From Nitrospinaceae bacterium (lineage in GTDB: Bacteria > Nitrospinota > Nitrospinia > Nitrospinales > VA-1): a DNA stretch of 64,000 nucleotides. Shown here in pieces: positions 28,226-37,571 of this stretch (position 1 is the stretch's first letter; every line of letters starts with the position of its first letter). The stretch covers positions 1 to 64,000 of the forward strand of contig BQJC01000004.1 in the NCBI GenBank assembly GCA_021604505.1. The letters run 5' to 3'. Under the pieces are notes generated by a model. It was given only the letters and a program-made list of their open reading frames with translations, made no database searches and was not told the DNA's origin. The position numbers were made by a program, and so were the translations under genes.

Positions 28226-29155
28226 TCAATCTTCTAAAATGTAGTTCTTGGGATTCACGGGAACGCCGTTCAGACGGACCTCGTAATGGAGATGGGGACC
28301 GGTGCTTCGTCCGGTGCTTCCAATCAAGCCGATCTTGTCGCCGCGCTTCACGCGATCTCCAACTTTAACAAGGTTTTTCGAATTATGGCCGTATCGGGTG
28401 GTGATTCCATATCCATGATCGACTTCCAGCATTTTACCGTATCCCGCTTCCCTTCCTGCGATCACAACCACGCCATCCGCGGAAGCTCGAATCGGAGATC
28501 CCATCCGTGCGCCGATATCCCACCCTTCGTGTTTTTCTTTTAATCCAGTGAAGGGGGATTTTCGCAAGCCAAATCCGGAGGTCACCCAGCCTCTGGTGGG
28601 CCAAATGGAGGGGGTGGATGACAAGAAAGATTTCTGGTTCTTAAAAAATTCGTCGAGCTGTTGAAAGCTGACCGCCTGCACCTTGGCTTGTTGATCCAGT
28701 TGATCCAGATTTACGGCCAGACGCTCTACCATGGAAACCGCTTCCCGCTGTAGAGACGTCGAAAAACTTTGCGAACTCAATCCGTAAGGACCGCCGACTC
28801 CCCAGTCCTTTTCAGCCGGTGCAGGGGATTCGCCAATATCGGTGATCACTCTTAATTTATTGGCAAACCGTTCCAGCCGCGACATCTCGGTAGAAAATTC
28901 CTTGACCTGCTGGCCCAACTTGTCAACTTGGATTTTATTGATTTTGGATTCCCGCCTCAGCTCGGCAACTTCTTCCTGTTCGCCAACCAGCTGGATATAT
29001 TTTTTGGTGAAATAGATGGAGGACCCGGTAAAACCAACCAAAAGGACAATCAATACAATGAGCCCCGTACGGACTAATTTACTGGGCAAACTGAATTTTT
29101 TTGGAGACCCCGACGACCCCGGAAACACCATCAGGGTAATATCATCTTTTTTCAC
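28226..29155 (-). CDS. M23-family murein endopeptidase with coiled coil
   Basis: This 309-residue protein has one N-terminal transmembrane anchor (about 26-48), a coiled coil (about 55-105) and a C-terminal LytM/M23 domain (about 195-305). Zinc-site motifs are HEGWDIGARMGSPI (the H-x3-D motif) and GPHLHYEVRLNG (the HxH motif), so it should be catalytically competent, cutting peptidoglycan crosslinks in the periplasm. The arrangement resembles MepM-type peptidases. It is separated from secA by about 270 bp. Confidence 0.92.
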   Translation of the reverse strand: MKKDDITLMVFPGSSGSPKKFSLPSKLVRTGLIVLIVLLVGFTGSSIYFTKKYIQLVGEQEEVAELRRESKINKIQVDKLGQQVKEFSTEMSRLERFANKLRVITDIGESPAPAEKDWGVGGPYGLSSQSFSTSLQREAVSMVERLAVNLDQLDQQAKVQAVSFQQLDEFFKNQKSFLSSTPSIWPTRGWVTSGFGLRKSPFTGLKEKHEGWDIGARMGSPIRASADGVVVIAGREAGYGKMLEVDHGYGITTRYGHNSKNLVKVGDRVKRGDKIGLIGSTGRSTGPHLHYEVRLNGVPVNPKNYILED

Positions 29156-29365
29156 TCCATCCTCCTCTGATTTTCACAAAAAAAACCCGCACCAGACTGA
29201 ATCGTAACTTTGAACCCCTTTGTTGTCAACAGTTAATTATTTTTCAACTGTTTTAAAAAAAATTATAAATTAATGCTAACTAGATTAAAAATTGTAATTT
29301 TTTTTATCAAACAACGGCGATCAAGAGCCCCGAAATAACGAACCCCGCCTTCCAACCGTTTCAAA

Positions 29366-30280
29366 TTATTTAACTTTTTCCCGCGCCTGAAGATGATTCG
29401 GATTAATCGAAAGCACCTTTTTAAAATACTCTTGCGCCATCGCCGCATCCCCATTTTCTTCGTACAAAACTCCAAGCCCAAAATATGTCGCCACCAGGCC
29501 CGGGGAATGATCTATTTCTTTATAGATTTCGGCTGTTTCGGAGAACTTTTCAATCGATTTTTTAAGATTCCCCTCGGAAAAAGACCTGAAAGCCTCCTGA
29601 CGCAGGGTTTTGGCGATCACTCGGCCATAACCCTGCGCCACGAGTTTTGGTCCGTCCCTGACATAGTGCTTATAATTTGCAAAAAACAAGCCACTTTCAC
29701 CCATTGCTCCGCGAATAACCCATAAGTTATTATAAAACATAGGGTTAGATGGGTCAAGGCGAATCGCCCGATTGACCTTCTCAACCGCGAAAGTGTATGA
29801 TTTTGTGCGCGATAGCGACGCTCCCCAGTTGTTCCAGGCCAGGGCATTTTCCGCGTTTAGCCCGGTGGCTTTTTCGAAGCTTTTCTGCGCCTCAGGGTCG
29901 TCCCCTTTTAAATAGTAATAATACCCGAGGCCATAATGGCCAGCCGAAGAACCCATATGGCTGGACAGATATTCCCGAATAAAACCCCCTGCTTCCTCGA
30001 GCCGATTGCCCCCTTGATAGGCTTGAACAAGCCCGCGAAACAAAGCGCTGTCTTCACCATTTTCGCCCAATAGAGATTTATAAGCCTCGATCGCCTCTGC
30101 ATATTGCTTGCGGCTGATTAAAAATTCGGCTTTCTGTTTTGCGGAGAAGGAAAATTTACCGGGATGCACCGCGTTCGGGGCCGCCGCCACCTGCGAAGCA
30201 ATAAGGAAATAACCGATAACAGAAACCAACGCTTGAGTGATTGCAGGAAGACGGTTCATGCATTGCGATTCGATTTTCAT
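29366..30280 (-). CDS. Secreted TPR protein downstream of dnaB
   Basis: This 304-residue protein has a signal peptide (ending about residue 34, SQVAAA) and TPR units, for example SAGHYGLGYYYYLKGDDPEAQKSFEKATGLNAEN and YFGLGVLYEENGDAAMAQEYFKKVLSINPNH. Its start overlaps the dnaB stop as ATGA, so it is the last gene of the rpsF-dnaB operon. A later Met at residue 8 could be the true start. The role is unknown. Confidence 0.82.
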   Translation of the reverse strand: MKIESQCMNRLPAITQALVSVIGYFLIASQVAAAPNAVHPGKFSFSAKQKAEFLISRKQYAEAIEAYKSLLGENGEDSALFRGLVQAYQGGNRLEEAGGFIREYLSSHMGSSAGHYGLGYYYYLKGDDPEAQKSFEKATGLNAENALAWNNWGASLSRTKSYTFAVEKVNRAIRLDPSNPMFYNNLWVIRGAMGESGLFFANYKHYVRDGPKLVAQGYGRVIAKTLRQEAFRSFSEGNLKKSIEKFSETAEIYKEIDHSPGLVATYFGLGVLYEENGDAAMAQEYFKKVLSINPNHLQAREKVK

Positions 30281-31659
30281 TCAAATGGGGGTTCTTCATC
30301 GGATCCAGGCGGAGAATCCTGGCCGGAAAAATTGTAAAACCGGGTGTATTCCTTTTCAAAATGCAGCTTCACGTCGCCAATAGGTCCATTCCTCTGTTTG
30401 CGAATCAGGATCTCCGCGGTCCCAACATCGCCTCCTTCAGGGTTATACACCTCATCCCGGTATATAAAGGCGACCACATCCGCATCCTGCTCAATGGCTC
30501 CCGATTCGCGCAGGTCTGACAACATGGGTCTTTTATCGGTTCGGCTTTCGACGGCGCGGCTCAACTGAGAAAGCGCAATAATAGGCACATCGATCTCCTT
30601 GGCCAGAGCTTTCAGGCCACGCGAGATTTCCGAGACCTCCAGTTGCCGGCTTTCCGTTTGGGAACGTCCCTGCATCAACTGCAGGTAATCGATGATGACC
30701 AGCCCCAGGTCGTGCTCCGCTGCCAGCCGCCGGGTCCGGGCGCGAACATCCAGGGAGTTGAGAGCGGCGCTGTCATCGATGAACAACTTGGCTTCCGAAA
30801 GCCGTCCCGCGGCGGCTGTCAATTTAGGCCAATCGCTTTTTGCGATGTAGCCCGTGCGCAGTTTAGACGAGTTGATTCGGGCCTCCGCGCAAAGCAATCG
30901 CATGCCCAGTTGATCCTTTGACATTTCCAGGCTGAAAAAAGCGGTCGGGATTTTTCCATGCAATGCGGCAAAGCGGGCGATATCCAGGGCGAAACTGGTC
31001 TTTCCCATACTGGGCCGCGCCGCGAGGATGATCAAATCTGAGGGCTGCAACCCGGAAGTCATGTGGTCCAGATCGGTGAAACCGGTCTCCACTCCCGTGA
31101 CCATGCCGGGAGACTCAAACAATTTTTCTATCGAAGCAAAATTGTCTTTAACGACTTCCTTCAGGCTGTAAAAATTTCTTTTGGTCCTTTTTTCCGAAAT
31201 TTGAAAAATGGACTGCTCCGCCCGGTCGAGGATGAGATCGACATCGCCAGAGTCCCCGTAACTGGTGGTGACGATTTCGGTGGCGGTTTCGATCAGGTCG
31301 CGGAGGATTTTTTTCTCACGGACGATCTTGGCGTGGTGAACGACGGCCTGCGCAGTGGGAACAAAGCCTTCGAGAAAGTCCAGGGTATCGATCCCGCCGA
31401 CCATCTCCAGCTCATTCTTCTTGCGAAGCTTATCGGCAATAGTGAGGACATCAATGGGTTCGCTGGCATCAAACAAATCCCGCATCGCCAGAAATATTTT
31501 CTGGTGATTGGATTTGTAAAAATCTTCCTCGGTCACAACCTCCAGGGATTTGGCAAGGGCCTCGCTGGATTTGAGGCAAGCGCCAAGAATGCTTTGCTCC
31601 GCCTCCAGGTTATAAGGAGGAAGCTTGCTCAGGGATAAATCTGTGACCGCTTGAGTCAT
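30277..31659 (-). CDS. dnaB: Replicative DNA helicase
   Basis: This 460-residue hexameric helicase unwinds the replication fork. The N-terminal domain begins PPYNLEAEQSILGACL. The RecA-like domain shows Walker A ARPSMGKTSFALDIA, FFSLEMSKDQLGMRLL, the DYLQLM motif and SQLSRAVESR. No intein is present. It sits after rplI in the conserved rpsF operon. Confidence 0.97.
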   Translation of the reverse strand: MTQAVTDLSLSKLPPYNLEAEQSILGACLKSSEALAKSLEVVTEEDFYKSNHQKIFLAMRDLFDASEPIDVLTIADKLRKKNELEMVGGIDTLDFLEGFVPTAQAVVHHAKIVREKKILRDLIETATEIVTTSYGDSGDVDLILDRAEQSIFQISEKRTKRNFYSLKEVVKDNFASIEKLFESPGMVTGVETGFTDLDHMTSGLQPSDLIILAARPSMGKTSFALDIARFAALHGKIPTAFFSLEMSKDQLGMRLLCAEARINSSKLRTGYIAKSDWPKLTAAAGRLSEAKLFIDDSAALNSLDVRARTRRLAAEHDLGLVIIDYLQLMQGRSQTESRQLEVSEISRGLKALAKEIDVPIIALSQLSRAVESRTDKRPMLSDLRESGAIEQDADVVAFIYRDEVYNPEGGDVGTAEILIRKQRNGPIGDVKLHFEKEYTRFYNFSGQDSPPGSDEEPPFE

Positions 31660-31791
31660 AAAGGGGGTTTCCAGGCTTGGAAAGGACTCAATGGAAATTC
31701 ATCAAAACATTTCAGAACAACCGCAAGAACCCCGGTTGAGTTTATAAGATTTCATAAATCCATTGGGAGTTCAAATAGATAGTTTCCGTGC

Positions 31792-32328
31792 TTACACTTC
31801 TTCCTTTTTTTCTTCCGGTCCGGCGCCCTCTTCCGGTTTCACTTCTGCGGATTCGGCGGCGGCTTCAACGGCTTTCACCGGCTCCTGATCGGGAACAACG
31901 GAAACTTTGATCTGCGCCGTCACTTCGGTGTGCAGTTTAACGGGAACCTCAAAATCTCCCAGGGACCGGATCGGTTCCGCCGGATGAATCTTGCGTTTAT
32001 CGACCTCAATGCCATTGGACCTCAAAACCTCAGCGATTTCCTGAGTGGTCACCGACCCGTAAAGCTTGCCCTGCTCTCCCACCTTCTTTTTGATGGTGCA
32101 GGTCACTTTGCCGATTTCCTCGGCCAGAGCCGTAGCGGAACCGATGATCTTTTTCACCTTTCCCTGCACAAGCATCTTCTGATGGTTGAACTGTTTGATA
32201 TTTTTCGGCGTGGCATGAATGGCCTTGCCCTGGGGAACCAGATAATTCCTTCCGTACCCGTCGCGGACGCTCACTTCATCGCCGCAATACCCAAGCCCTT
32301 CGACATCCTCTTTTAATAGTAACTTCAT
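31792..32328 (-). CDS. rplI: 50S ribosomal protein L9 with acidic C-terminal extension
   Basis: The first 148 residues are canonical L9 (MKLLLKEDVEGLGYCGDEVSVRDGYGRNYLVPQG; HPAEPIRSLGDFEVPVKLH). A 30-residue Glu/Ala/Pro-rich tail ending GPEEKKEEV follows and is not part of the usual protein. L9 binds 23S rRNA and helps keep the reading frame. Confidence 0.97.
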   Translation of the reverse strand: MKLLLKEDVEGLGYCGDEVSVRDGYGRNYLVPQGKAIHATPKNIKQFNHQKMLVQGKVKKIIGSATALAEEIGKVTCTIKKKVGEQGKLYGSVTTQEIAEVLRSNGIEVDKRKIHPAEPIRSLGDFEVPVKLHTEVTAQIKVSVVPDQEPVKAVEAAAESAEVKPEEGAGPEEKKEEV

Positions 32329-32360
32329 GTTCTGTTTTCACTCCCTTTATGAAAAACCAA

Positions 32361-33317
32361 TTATTGTTCCAAGTCTTCGGTTTGTTTATGTTTTATTTTT
32401 CTAAAATCCGCCCAGATATCAAACACTCCCAGACCGATCACCAGGCCAATCAGGAGGGGTTGAATCAGAACCAGAAAAAACGCCAGAATCCATAAAAAAA
32501 CCGGGACGTTTTTACTTTCCAGAATATGGACACTGATCGCCAGACCCTGGAAAAAATAGATCAACAGCGCCACGCCAAGCACGTTTATCCCCACCGTGCC
32601 GATGGGGCTGCCCAGCAAAAAGAGCGACCCGGACGAAAGAATCAATAACCATACCAGAAAATCCGGCAACACCAGCTCGGAGAATTTCTCCTGGCGAAAC
32701 AGGGTCTCGCCGTAAAGCTTGATCCACAGCGTACGGACCAGGAAAAAATTGATCGCCGCGGTGATCAGCGAGCCCACCATGATAAACGCCGGATAGGCCG
32801 AAGCCAGCGTGCGAGACGATTGGTCGAAAAATGCCTGCATGGAATCCAGCTCGGCCTGTTTTTCGCCCATGGACTTTAAGGCCTCCATCGACAGTTCAAA
32901 ATGCTTCATGATCTGTCCCTGGAAAAAATCCGTCAGCGAGGCCTCCCGCTCGGCGAACAACACAAACATCAGAAAGGTCCCCAGAACCATGGAACCCAGC
33001 GCGCCAATGAAAATGCACTTATCCATCGTCAACTGGGCTCGGATCGATTCCGCCAGCAGGGTCGCCATGACCACATATTCCGCCGCAAACAACATGGCCT
33101 GGCCTGGTCCCATCAGCACATAAAGAACCGCGAAAACCAGCCCCATGAGAATCAGCCCGGCCGTCTTACCCCGTTGCAGGTAGACGAAAAGAAGCGGGGC
33201 CGGAGCCAGTATGCCCACCAGTGCCGCCAGGGGCGGAAAAAAGAAGACCGCAAAAAGGACAGCAAAAACCAGGGCTGCCGGAAAAAGAAGGTCCTTGAAC
33301 TGGGAATGATCCGACAA
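32361..33317 (-). CDS. DUF2232 (YybS-like) membrane protein
   Basis: This 318-residue protein has about eight transmembrane segments, with a hydrophilic loop near 140-165. Its place between rpsR and rplI is the usual one for DUF2232 proteins in many bacteria. The function is unknown, though the fold resembles small-molecule importers. It is separated from rpsR by 3 bp. Confidence 0.82.
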   Translation of the reverse strand: MSDHSQFKDLLFPAALVFAVLFAVFFFPPLAALVGILAPAPLLFVYLQRGKTAGLILMGLVFAVLYVLMGPGQAMLFAAEYVVMATLLAESIRAQLTMDKCIFIGALGSMVLGTFLMFVLFAEREASLTDFFQGQIMKHFELSMEALKSMGEKQAELDSMQAFFDQSSRTLASAYPAFIMVGSLITAAINFFLVRTLWIKLYGETLFRQEKFSELVLPDFLVWLLILSSGSLFLLGSPIGTVGINVLGVALLIYFFQGLAISVHILESKNVPVFLWILAFFLVLIQPLLIGLVIGLGVFDIWADFRKIKHKQTEDLEQ

Positions 33318-33320
33318 AAT

Positions 33321-33584
33321 TTAATGTTCTACCGCGAAGGGCAATAAGGCAATATTCCTCGCCCGTTTGATGGCTCTGGTCAATTGCCGCTGATGCTTGG
33401 CGCAGTTTCCAGAGATCCGCGATGGAACGATTTTTCCTCTTTCAGAGATCAGGGGTTTTAACGTCTTGATATCGTCAAAGTCGATGTACTCCGCCTTGTC
33501 CGCGCAAAACCGGCAAATCTTGTGAGAGAAAAAAGAACGCTTTTTCGTCGTTGTGCCGGTCTTAGCTGTGCTTGAATTTGCCAT
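33321..33584 (-). CDS. rpsR: 30S ribosomal protein S18
   Basis: This 87-residue protein shows the S18 core: [29 protein letters not shown]...[26 protein letters not shown], with SGNC replacing TGNC. The Ser/Thr/Lys-rich N-terminus is slightly longer than in E. coli. S18 pairs with S6 on the small subunit. Confidence 0.97.
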   Translation of the reverse strand: MANSSTAKTGTTTKKRSFFSHKICRFCADKAEYIDFDDIKTLKPLISERGKIVPSRISGNCAKHQRQLTRAIKRARNIALLPFAVEH

Positions 33585-33619
33585 TATTATTTACTCTTTT
33601 TGAATTATATTAAAGTTGA

Positions 33620-34024
33620 TTAAAAGGGGATATCGTCTTTATCACCGGAATGCGGGGAACTTTCCTGACCACCGGGTCCCGAGTCCTGTCCAGCGCCCGG
33701 ACGGCCCAGAAACTGCACCGTGTTCGCGACCACTTCCAGCTTGTTGCGTTTCTGACCGGTGTCCGTTTCCCACGACTGGAAGTTCAACCGTCCCTCAATG
33801 AAGACGGGACTGCCCTTGTGCAGATATTCCGCGCAGTTTTCCGCCTGCTTGGCCCACACGGTAATGTCTACAAAGCAGACTTCCTCTTTCCATTCATCCC
33901 CCGCTTTGTATTTCCGGTTCACGGCCAGCCCAAAACTGGCCACTGCCGCTCCACTGGCTGTATAACGAAGTTCCGGGTCACGGGTCAGATTGCCCATGAG
34001 TAACACTTTATTGAAAGACGCCAT
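33620..34024 (-). CDS. ssb: Single-stranded DNA-binding protein
   Basis: This 134-residue OB-fold protein opens MASFNKVLLMGNLTRDPELRYTASGAAVASFGLAVNR. A Gly/Ser/Pro-rich linker leads to the acidic tip DKDDIPF, which recruits replication and repair partners. It lies between rpsF and rpsR, the standard order. Confidence 0.97.
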   Translation of the reverse strand: MASFNKVLLMGNLTRDPELRYTASGAAVASFGLAVNRKYKAGDEWKEEVCFVDITVWAKQAENCAEYLHKGSPVFIEGRLNFQSWETDTGQKRNKLEVVANTVQFLGRPGAGQDSGPGGQESSPHSGDKDDIPF

Positions 34025-34108
34025 TAAAAACCCCGCTCTTGTTGGTAAAGGAAGACTGTGCCGAACCCAGGGGGTTACCCTGGCCGAGTGTTCATCAAAT
34101 GAAACACC

Positions 34109-34534
34109 TTATTTCGAATCGCCTTCTGCCACTGCACTCTTATCATCCGCACTTTTATCATCAGCGCTCTTATTATTATCTTCGCTGGCTTCCACCGCGG
34201 CGGCTTTTTCTTCGGCCTCTTCGCGTTTGATCGCCCGTTCCAATTCCTTGTCTTCCAGGCGGATCACCAGAAATTTAATGATGGGATCAAAGAGTTTGTA
34301 TTTTTTTTCAAGAGAGGATAATTGTTCATTCTCACAGGTGTGATAAACATTCAGATAATATCCAAACCTGTTTTTCTTTACTTTATATGCCAGACGCTTT
34401 TTGCCCCATTTATCGACTTTCAGGCAGGAGCCGCCATGACCTTGAATCAAACCGGTAATTTTTTCGAGATGTTCGTCTACCTGAGGCTCATCGTAATCAG
34501 GCTTGAGAATCAAAACACTTTGGTAGGAACGCAA
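34109..34534 (-). CDS. rpsF: 30S ribosomal protein S6 with charged C-terminal tail
   Basis: Residues 1-105 are canonical S6 (YQSVLILKPDYDEPQVDEHLEKI; VDKWGKKRLAYKVKKNRFGYYLNVYH). The C-terminal extension of about 35 residues contains a direct SADDKSADDK repeat. Tail-length variation is known in S6, which is poly-glutamylated in E. coli. It is the first gene of the operon, with about 80 bp to the divergent FG-GAP gene region. Confidence 0.97.
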   Translation of the reverse strand: MRSYQSVLILKPDYDEPQVDEHLEKITGLIQGHGGSCLKVDKWGKKRLAYKVKKNRFGYYLNVYHTCENEQLSSLEKKYKLFDPIIKFLVIRLEDKELERAIKREEAEEKAAAVEASEDNNKSADDKSADDKSAVAEGDSK

Positions 34535-34709
34535 CTGTTGACCTCCTCACGGGTTAATATCAGCCCTAACTTCGCATGAGTTAGAGCGAGGGGGTTAATA
34601 AAAGTAGAATTTTTTGCAATTTTTGCACAGGAACCCTGTAAAATCAAGTGAATTCGCGGGAAGTGAGGATTCACCCAAAAACACCGAAAACCAACGGGTT
34701 GCAAATAAA

Positions 34710-35864
34710 ATGCCGATCGCCCAAAAGGAAAAAAAACGCCACCTGTGTCTGGCCGGGCTCTGCTCCCTCCTTTCCCTTTGCCTGACCGGGTGCGACTTCA
34801 AACTCCCCTCCCCGCCCCCGGACCTTTTTTACAAATTCAACGTCATTCCCGTAGGCCAGGGACCGGCCAACCTGTTGACCGTCGACCTGAATCTCGACGG
34901 CGAAGCGGACATCGTCTCCGCCAACGCCAAAAACAGCACCCTTTCCATCCTGTTCGGCAAAGGCGACGGAACCTTCGGGGCGCCCGAATATATCAGCGTC
35001 CCACCGGAACCGACCTCCCTGGCGGCGGCGGATTTGAACAAGGACGGCCTTCCCGATCTCATCGTCAATTCCAGGGGAGCCAGTGCCTTTTCGACCATTT
35101 TGGGGCAAGAAGGCAATTCCTTCCACCGCCCGCAAAAACATGCCACAGGACGGGTTCCTCTCGCCGTGATTGCGGATGATTTCAATCGCGACGGAAACAT
35201 GGATATCGCCGTCACCCTGACGTTCGACAAGATGGAGATTTATCTGGGCAAGGGCAACGGTTTTTTCAAGAAAGGCGAGACTTATCTTACCGGATCGCGG
35301 TCATTTTCCGGAGTGGCTCACGATTTCAACGGCGATGGAATCCCGGACATCGCTCTTGCGGCCAGCAGTTCGAATGCGAGCTCGATCCGGATCTTCTGGG
35401 GCAACGGCGACGGCACCTTCAAAAAGCCCTTGCGCCTCGGCGAGGGATTGATTCCATTGTCTCTCACCAAAAAAGACATGAATGCCGATGGCATTGTCGA
35501 CCTCATCTGCGCGGCGGGACAGGGAGACAATATGTACCTGATTTATTCTAACGGCGACGGAACGTTTCAAAAAGAAATCCCGTTCTCAGGCGGCGGCGGA
35601 CCCATCGCCCTGGTTGCGGAACATTTCAACGACGACGACCGCATGGACGTGGCGGTGGCCAATTCCCGCGCCAGCAGTTTTTCCCTGATCATCCGCAATC
35701 CCAATGGCCATTTTAGATTCCCGACGCGCGATTACATCGTTGACGGAGGCACGCCGCTCGCCATTACCAGCGGGGACTACAATGACGACGGCATGATGGA
35801 CGTCGCCGTCGCCAGCAACGCCTACAATACGGTTGAGATTTATTTAAGGCGGCGAATATTTTAG
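34710..35864 (+). CDS. FG-GAP/VCBS-repeat lipoprotein
   Basis: The ATG at 34710 gives 384 residues beginning MPIAQKEKKRHLCLAGL with lipobox LCLTGC; the longer frame to 34614 has no role for its extra residues. About seven repeats carry the calcium-binding DLNLDGEADIVSANA type motif (DxDxDGxxD) followed by FGKGDGTFG. This predicts a seven-bladed beta-propeller anchored in the outer membrane or periplasm. Such domains bind calcium and mediate adhesion or redox-protein contacts; a specific role cannot be told. Confidence 0.86.
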   Translation: MPIAQKEKKRHLCLAGLCSLLSLCLTGCDFKLPSPPPDLFYKFNVIPVGQGPANLLTVDLNLDGEADIVSANAKNSTLSILFGKGDGTFGAPEYISVPPEPTSLAAADLNKDGLPDLIVNSRGASAFSTILGQEGNSFHRPQKHATGRVPLAVIADDFNRDGNMDIAVTLTFDKMEIYLGKGNGFFKKGETYLTGSRSFSGVAHDFNGDGIPDIALAASSSNASSIRIFWGNGDGTFKKPLRLGEGLIPLSLTKKDMNADGIVDLICAAGQGDNMYLIYSNGDGTFQKEIPFSGGGGPIALVAEHFNDDDRMDVAVANSRASSFSLIIRNPNGHFRFPTRDYIVDGGTPLAITSGDYNDDGMMDVAVASNAYNTVEIYLRRRIF

Positions 35865-35916
35865 AAGCAGTGAAAACGTTTCAATCCCTGCCCCTGAACC
35901 CCGCAATTACCTGCCC

Positions 35917-35926
35917 GGGGGGGGGG
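35917..35926. repeat. Homopolymer of ten G
   Basis: The G10 run abuts the stop codon of the minus-strand LysR gene (TAA at 35927-35929) in the 62-bp gap between convergent genes. Confidence 0.7.
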
Positions 35927-36814
35927 TTAAATTTTGAGTTGAAAATTTTCAAAGATAGCGGATGCGACCGGGTTTTGAATCCTGCGCGGACTGGAAATCA
36001 ACCAAAAATCCTCATTGACTTCCGGTAAGGTTCCCAGTTTTAAGAGATTGCGGTTTTGCTGGATCTCCCTCACCGATAATTCAGGCAAAGGGATGAGCCC
36101 CACGCCCTCCATCCCAAGTGTTTTTTGGACCCCGGTGCCCTGGGTTTCGATGATCATGTTGATGGCAATCCCGCTGACTCGAAAGAAATGATCCAGATCG
36201 TGGCGCAGTTTGCTGTGCAAGGTCGGCAGGATGAAGGGTTGTCCGCTGAGCGATTGCGGGAACTTGCGCATCAAATGGCCAAATTTTTTTACCCCGAAAA
36301 TAGAGATGGGAGAGCTTGCCAGTAACCGCGAATTAAACTGCCGGGTATCGCCTATGGATGGCGGGTAATTGGAGACCACCAGGTCGTTTTTGTGAGAAAG
36401 GAGTTCCCTGAAAAGAAAATCCCCCTCCCCTTCCAAAACCGTGATGGTGCAGTCAGAAATTTTTCTGGCTGCCTCCACCAGGAGCTGGACCAGTTTTTTT
36501 GGAATACTGTCGAGCACCCCGATCTGCAAATGGATGCGTTTGGTAAAAGTTTGATCCCTTAAAACCTCCTGCAATTCATCACCCAGCCGGAAGATTTGGT
36601 TTGCATAATCGAGAATGGCTCGCCCAGCCTCGGTGAGGATCAACTTTCGATTTTTTCGATCAAACAGTTTGTGTCCCAGACTTTCCTCCAACTGCTTTAT
36701 CTGCAGGCTGATGGCCGGCTGACCCAGGAATAGTTTTTCGGCCGCCCGTGAAACGCTCCCTTCCACCGCCACAGTTCGAAAATAAAATAAATGCTGATAG
36801 TTTAGAGAATTCAT
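35927..36814 (-). CDS. LysR-family transcriptional regulator, NhaR-type
   Basis: This 295-residue regulator has an N-terminal winged helix (NYQHLFYFRTVAVEGSVSRAAEKLFLGQPAISLQIKQLEESLG) and a LysR substrate domain. The opening and spacing resemble NhaR, the activator of Na/H antiporter genes, but no antiporter lies nearby. It is transcribed away from two tiny membrane-protein genes, which are its likely targets. A palindromic AT-rich site sits just before its own start. Confidence 0.88.
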   Translation of the reverse strand: MNSLNYQHLFYFRTVAVEGSVSRAAEKLFLGQPAISLQIKQLEESLGHKLFDRKNRKLILTEAGRAILDYANQIFRLGDELQEVLRDQTFTKRIHLQIGVLDSIPKKLVQLLVEAARKISDCTITVLEGEGDFLFRELLSHKNDLVVSNYPPSIGDTRQFNSRLLASSPISIFGVKKFGHLMRKFPQSLSGQPFILPTLHSKLRHDLDHFFRVSGIAINMIIETQGTGVQKTLGMEGVGLIPLPELSVREIQQNRNLLKLGTLPEVNEDFWLISSPRRIQNPVASAIFENFQLKI

Positions 36815-36818
36815 TTTT

Positions 36819-36844
36819 TCAATATATTGATTTTTTCAATCATT
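36819..36844. promoter_or_regulatory. Candidate LysR operator
   Basis: TCAATATATTGA (36819-36830) is a perfect palindrome. It is followed by TTTTTTCAATCA, which repeats the half-site. It lies immediately upstream of the LysR start in the divergent intergenic region, as expected for autoregulation. Confidence 0.45.
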
Positions 36845-37001
36845 ATAGCAAAAATTATTTATAAAACGAATACAAAATTTCTGCATCTAATATAGTGAAA
36901 AGGACGAAAGTGAAGCCTTTAAATTTGTTTGTGTGACAGGACAGGGAGTCCTGAAAGCTGAAGTGGTAAACGCAGTTTATAAATGAATTAAGGAGGCAAC
37001 A

Positions 37002-37133
37002 ATGAAAACTACAATCAATAGGTTTTTCGGATACGACAAGAATTCCTTGTTTCACCTTTTCATCCACGCAGGGTTCGTAATTTCCATCCTGTCCGGAATT
37101 ATGGCTCTCTGGATTTCATATTTTTTGAAATAA
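37002..37133 (+). CDS. Tiny single-pass membrane protein 1 (43 aa)
   Basis: AAGGAGG seven bases before the ATG is a near-perfect ribosome-binding site. The product opens MKTTINRFFGYDKNSLFHLF and then has one hydrophobic helix (about 21-42) ending SYFLK, with positive residues outside. I do not recognise it. Size and strong translation signal suggest a small subunit or regulator of a membrane complex. A second tiny gene follows 30 bp downstream and a terminator ends the pair. Confidence 0.65.
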   Translation: MKTTINRFFGYDKNSLFHLFIHAGFVISILSGIMALWISYFLK

Positions 37134-37163
37134 CTGATTCCCACTGATTTGGAGGTGATTAAT

Positions 37164-37253
37164 ATGTTTACCGACGTTTATCTGATAACTGCAATTGTGG
37201 GACTGTCCATTTTAGGGTTCATTGGTTTACTGGCCACGGGAAAATTCTTTTAA
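37164..37253 (+). CDS. Tiny single-pass membrane protein 2 (29 aa)
   Basis: GGAGGTGATT directly precedes the ATG. The product is nearly all one hydrophobic helix, MFTDVYLITAIVGLSILG followed by FIGLLATGKFF. Its length is like KdpF or other one-helix subunits, but no Kdp or cytochrome oxidase gene is adjacent, so the function is open. It shares a transcript with the upstream 43-residue protein. Confidence 0.62.
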   Translation: MFTDVYLITAIVGLSILGFIGLLATGKFF

Positions 37254-37287
37254 TGGATTCTCCCGCGGGTGGACAGCCCCAACTTAT

Positions 37288-37323
37288 AAAGAGCTTTGCA
37301 TATTGTTATTGCAAAGCTCTTTT
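37288..37323 (+). terminator. Terminator of the two-micro-ORF transcript
   Basis: AAAGAGCTTTGCA (37288-37300) and TGCAAAGCTCTTT (37310-37322) make a perfect 13-bp stem with a 9-nt loop, 35 bp after the second stop codon. Confidence 0.8.
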
Positions 37324-37571
37324 GCGGTGATGAAAAGAAGTACTCGCATGAAAAGCGAGGCGTAGATCGTTGGGGTCATTTTTTACCCCTTCGTGGCAGG
37401 AATAACAACCTGATGAAAAAATTCTCAGGGCGTTAAGATAGAGTTCTGCATTGCAATTCTATATTCAGTTCACTTAAGCAATATCCCCTTTGGGTCGTTG
37501 ACAGACAAGGCATATCTGGGTTCTTTCTGTCTTTCAACTATCGAACCGCGGCTGATCCAGTAAACCCTCGA
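37324..37571. other. Intergenic, no feature recognised
   Basis: No gene, repeat or clear regulatory signal seen between the terminator and the small minus-strand gene. Confidence 0.4.
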
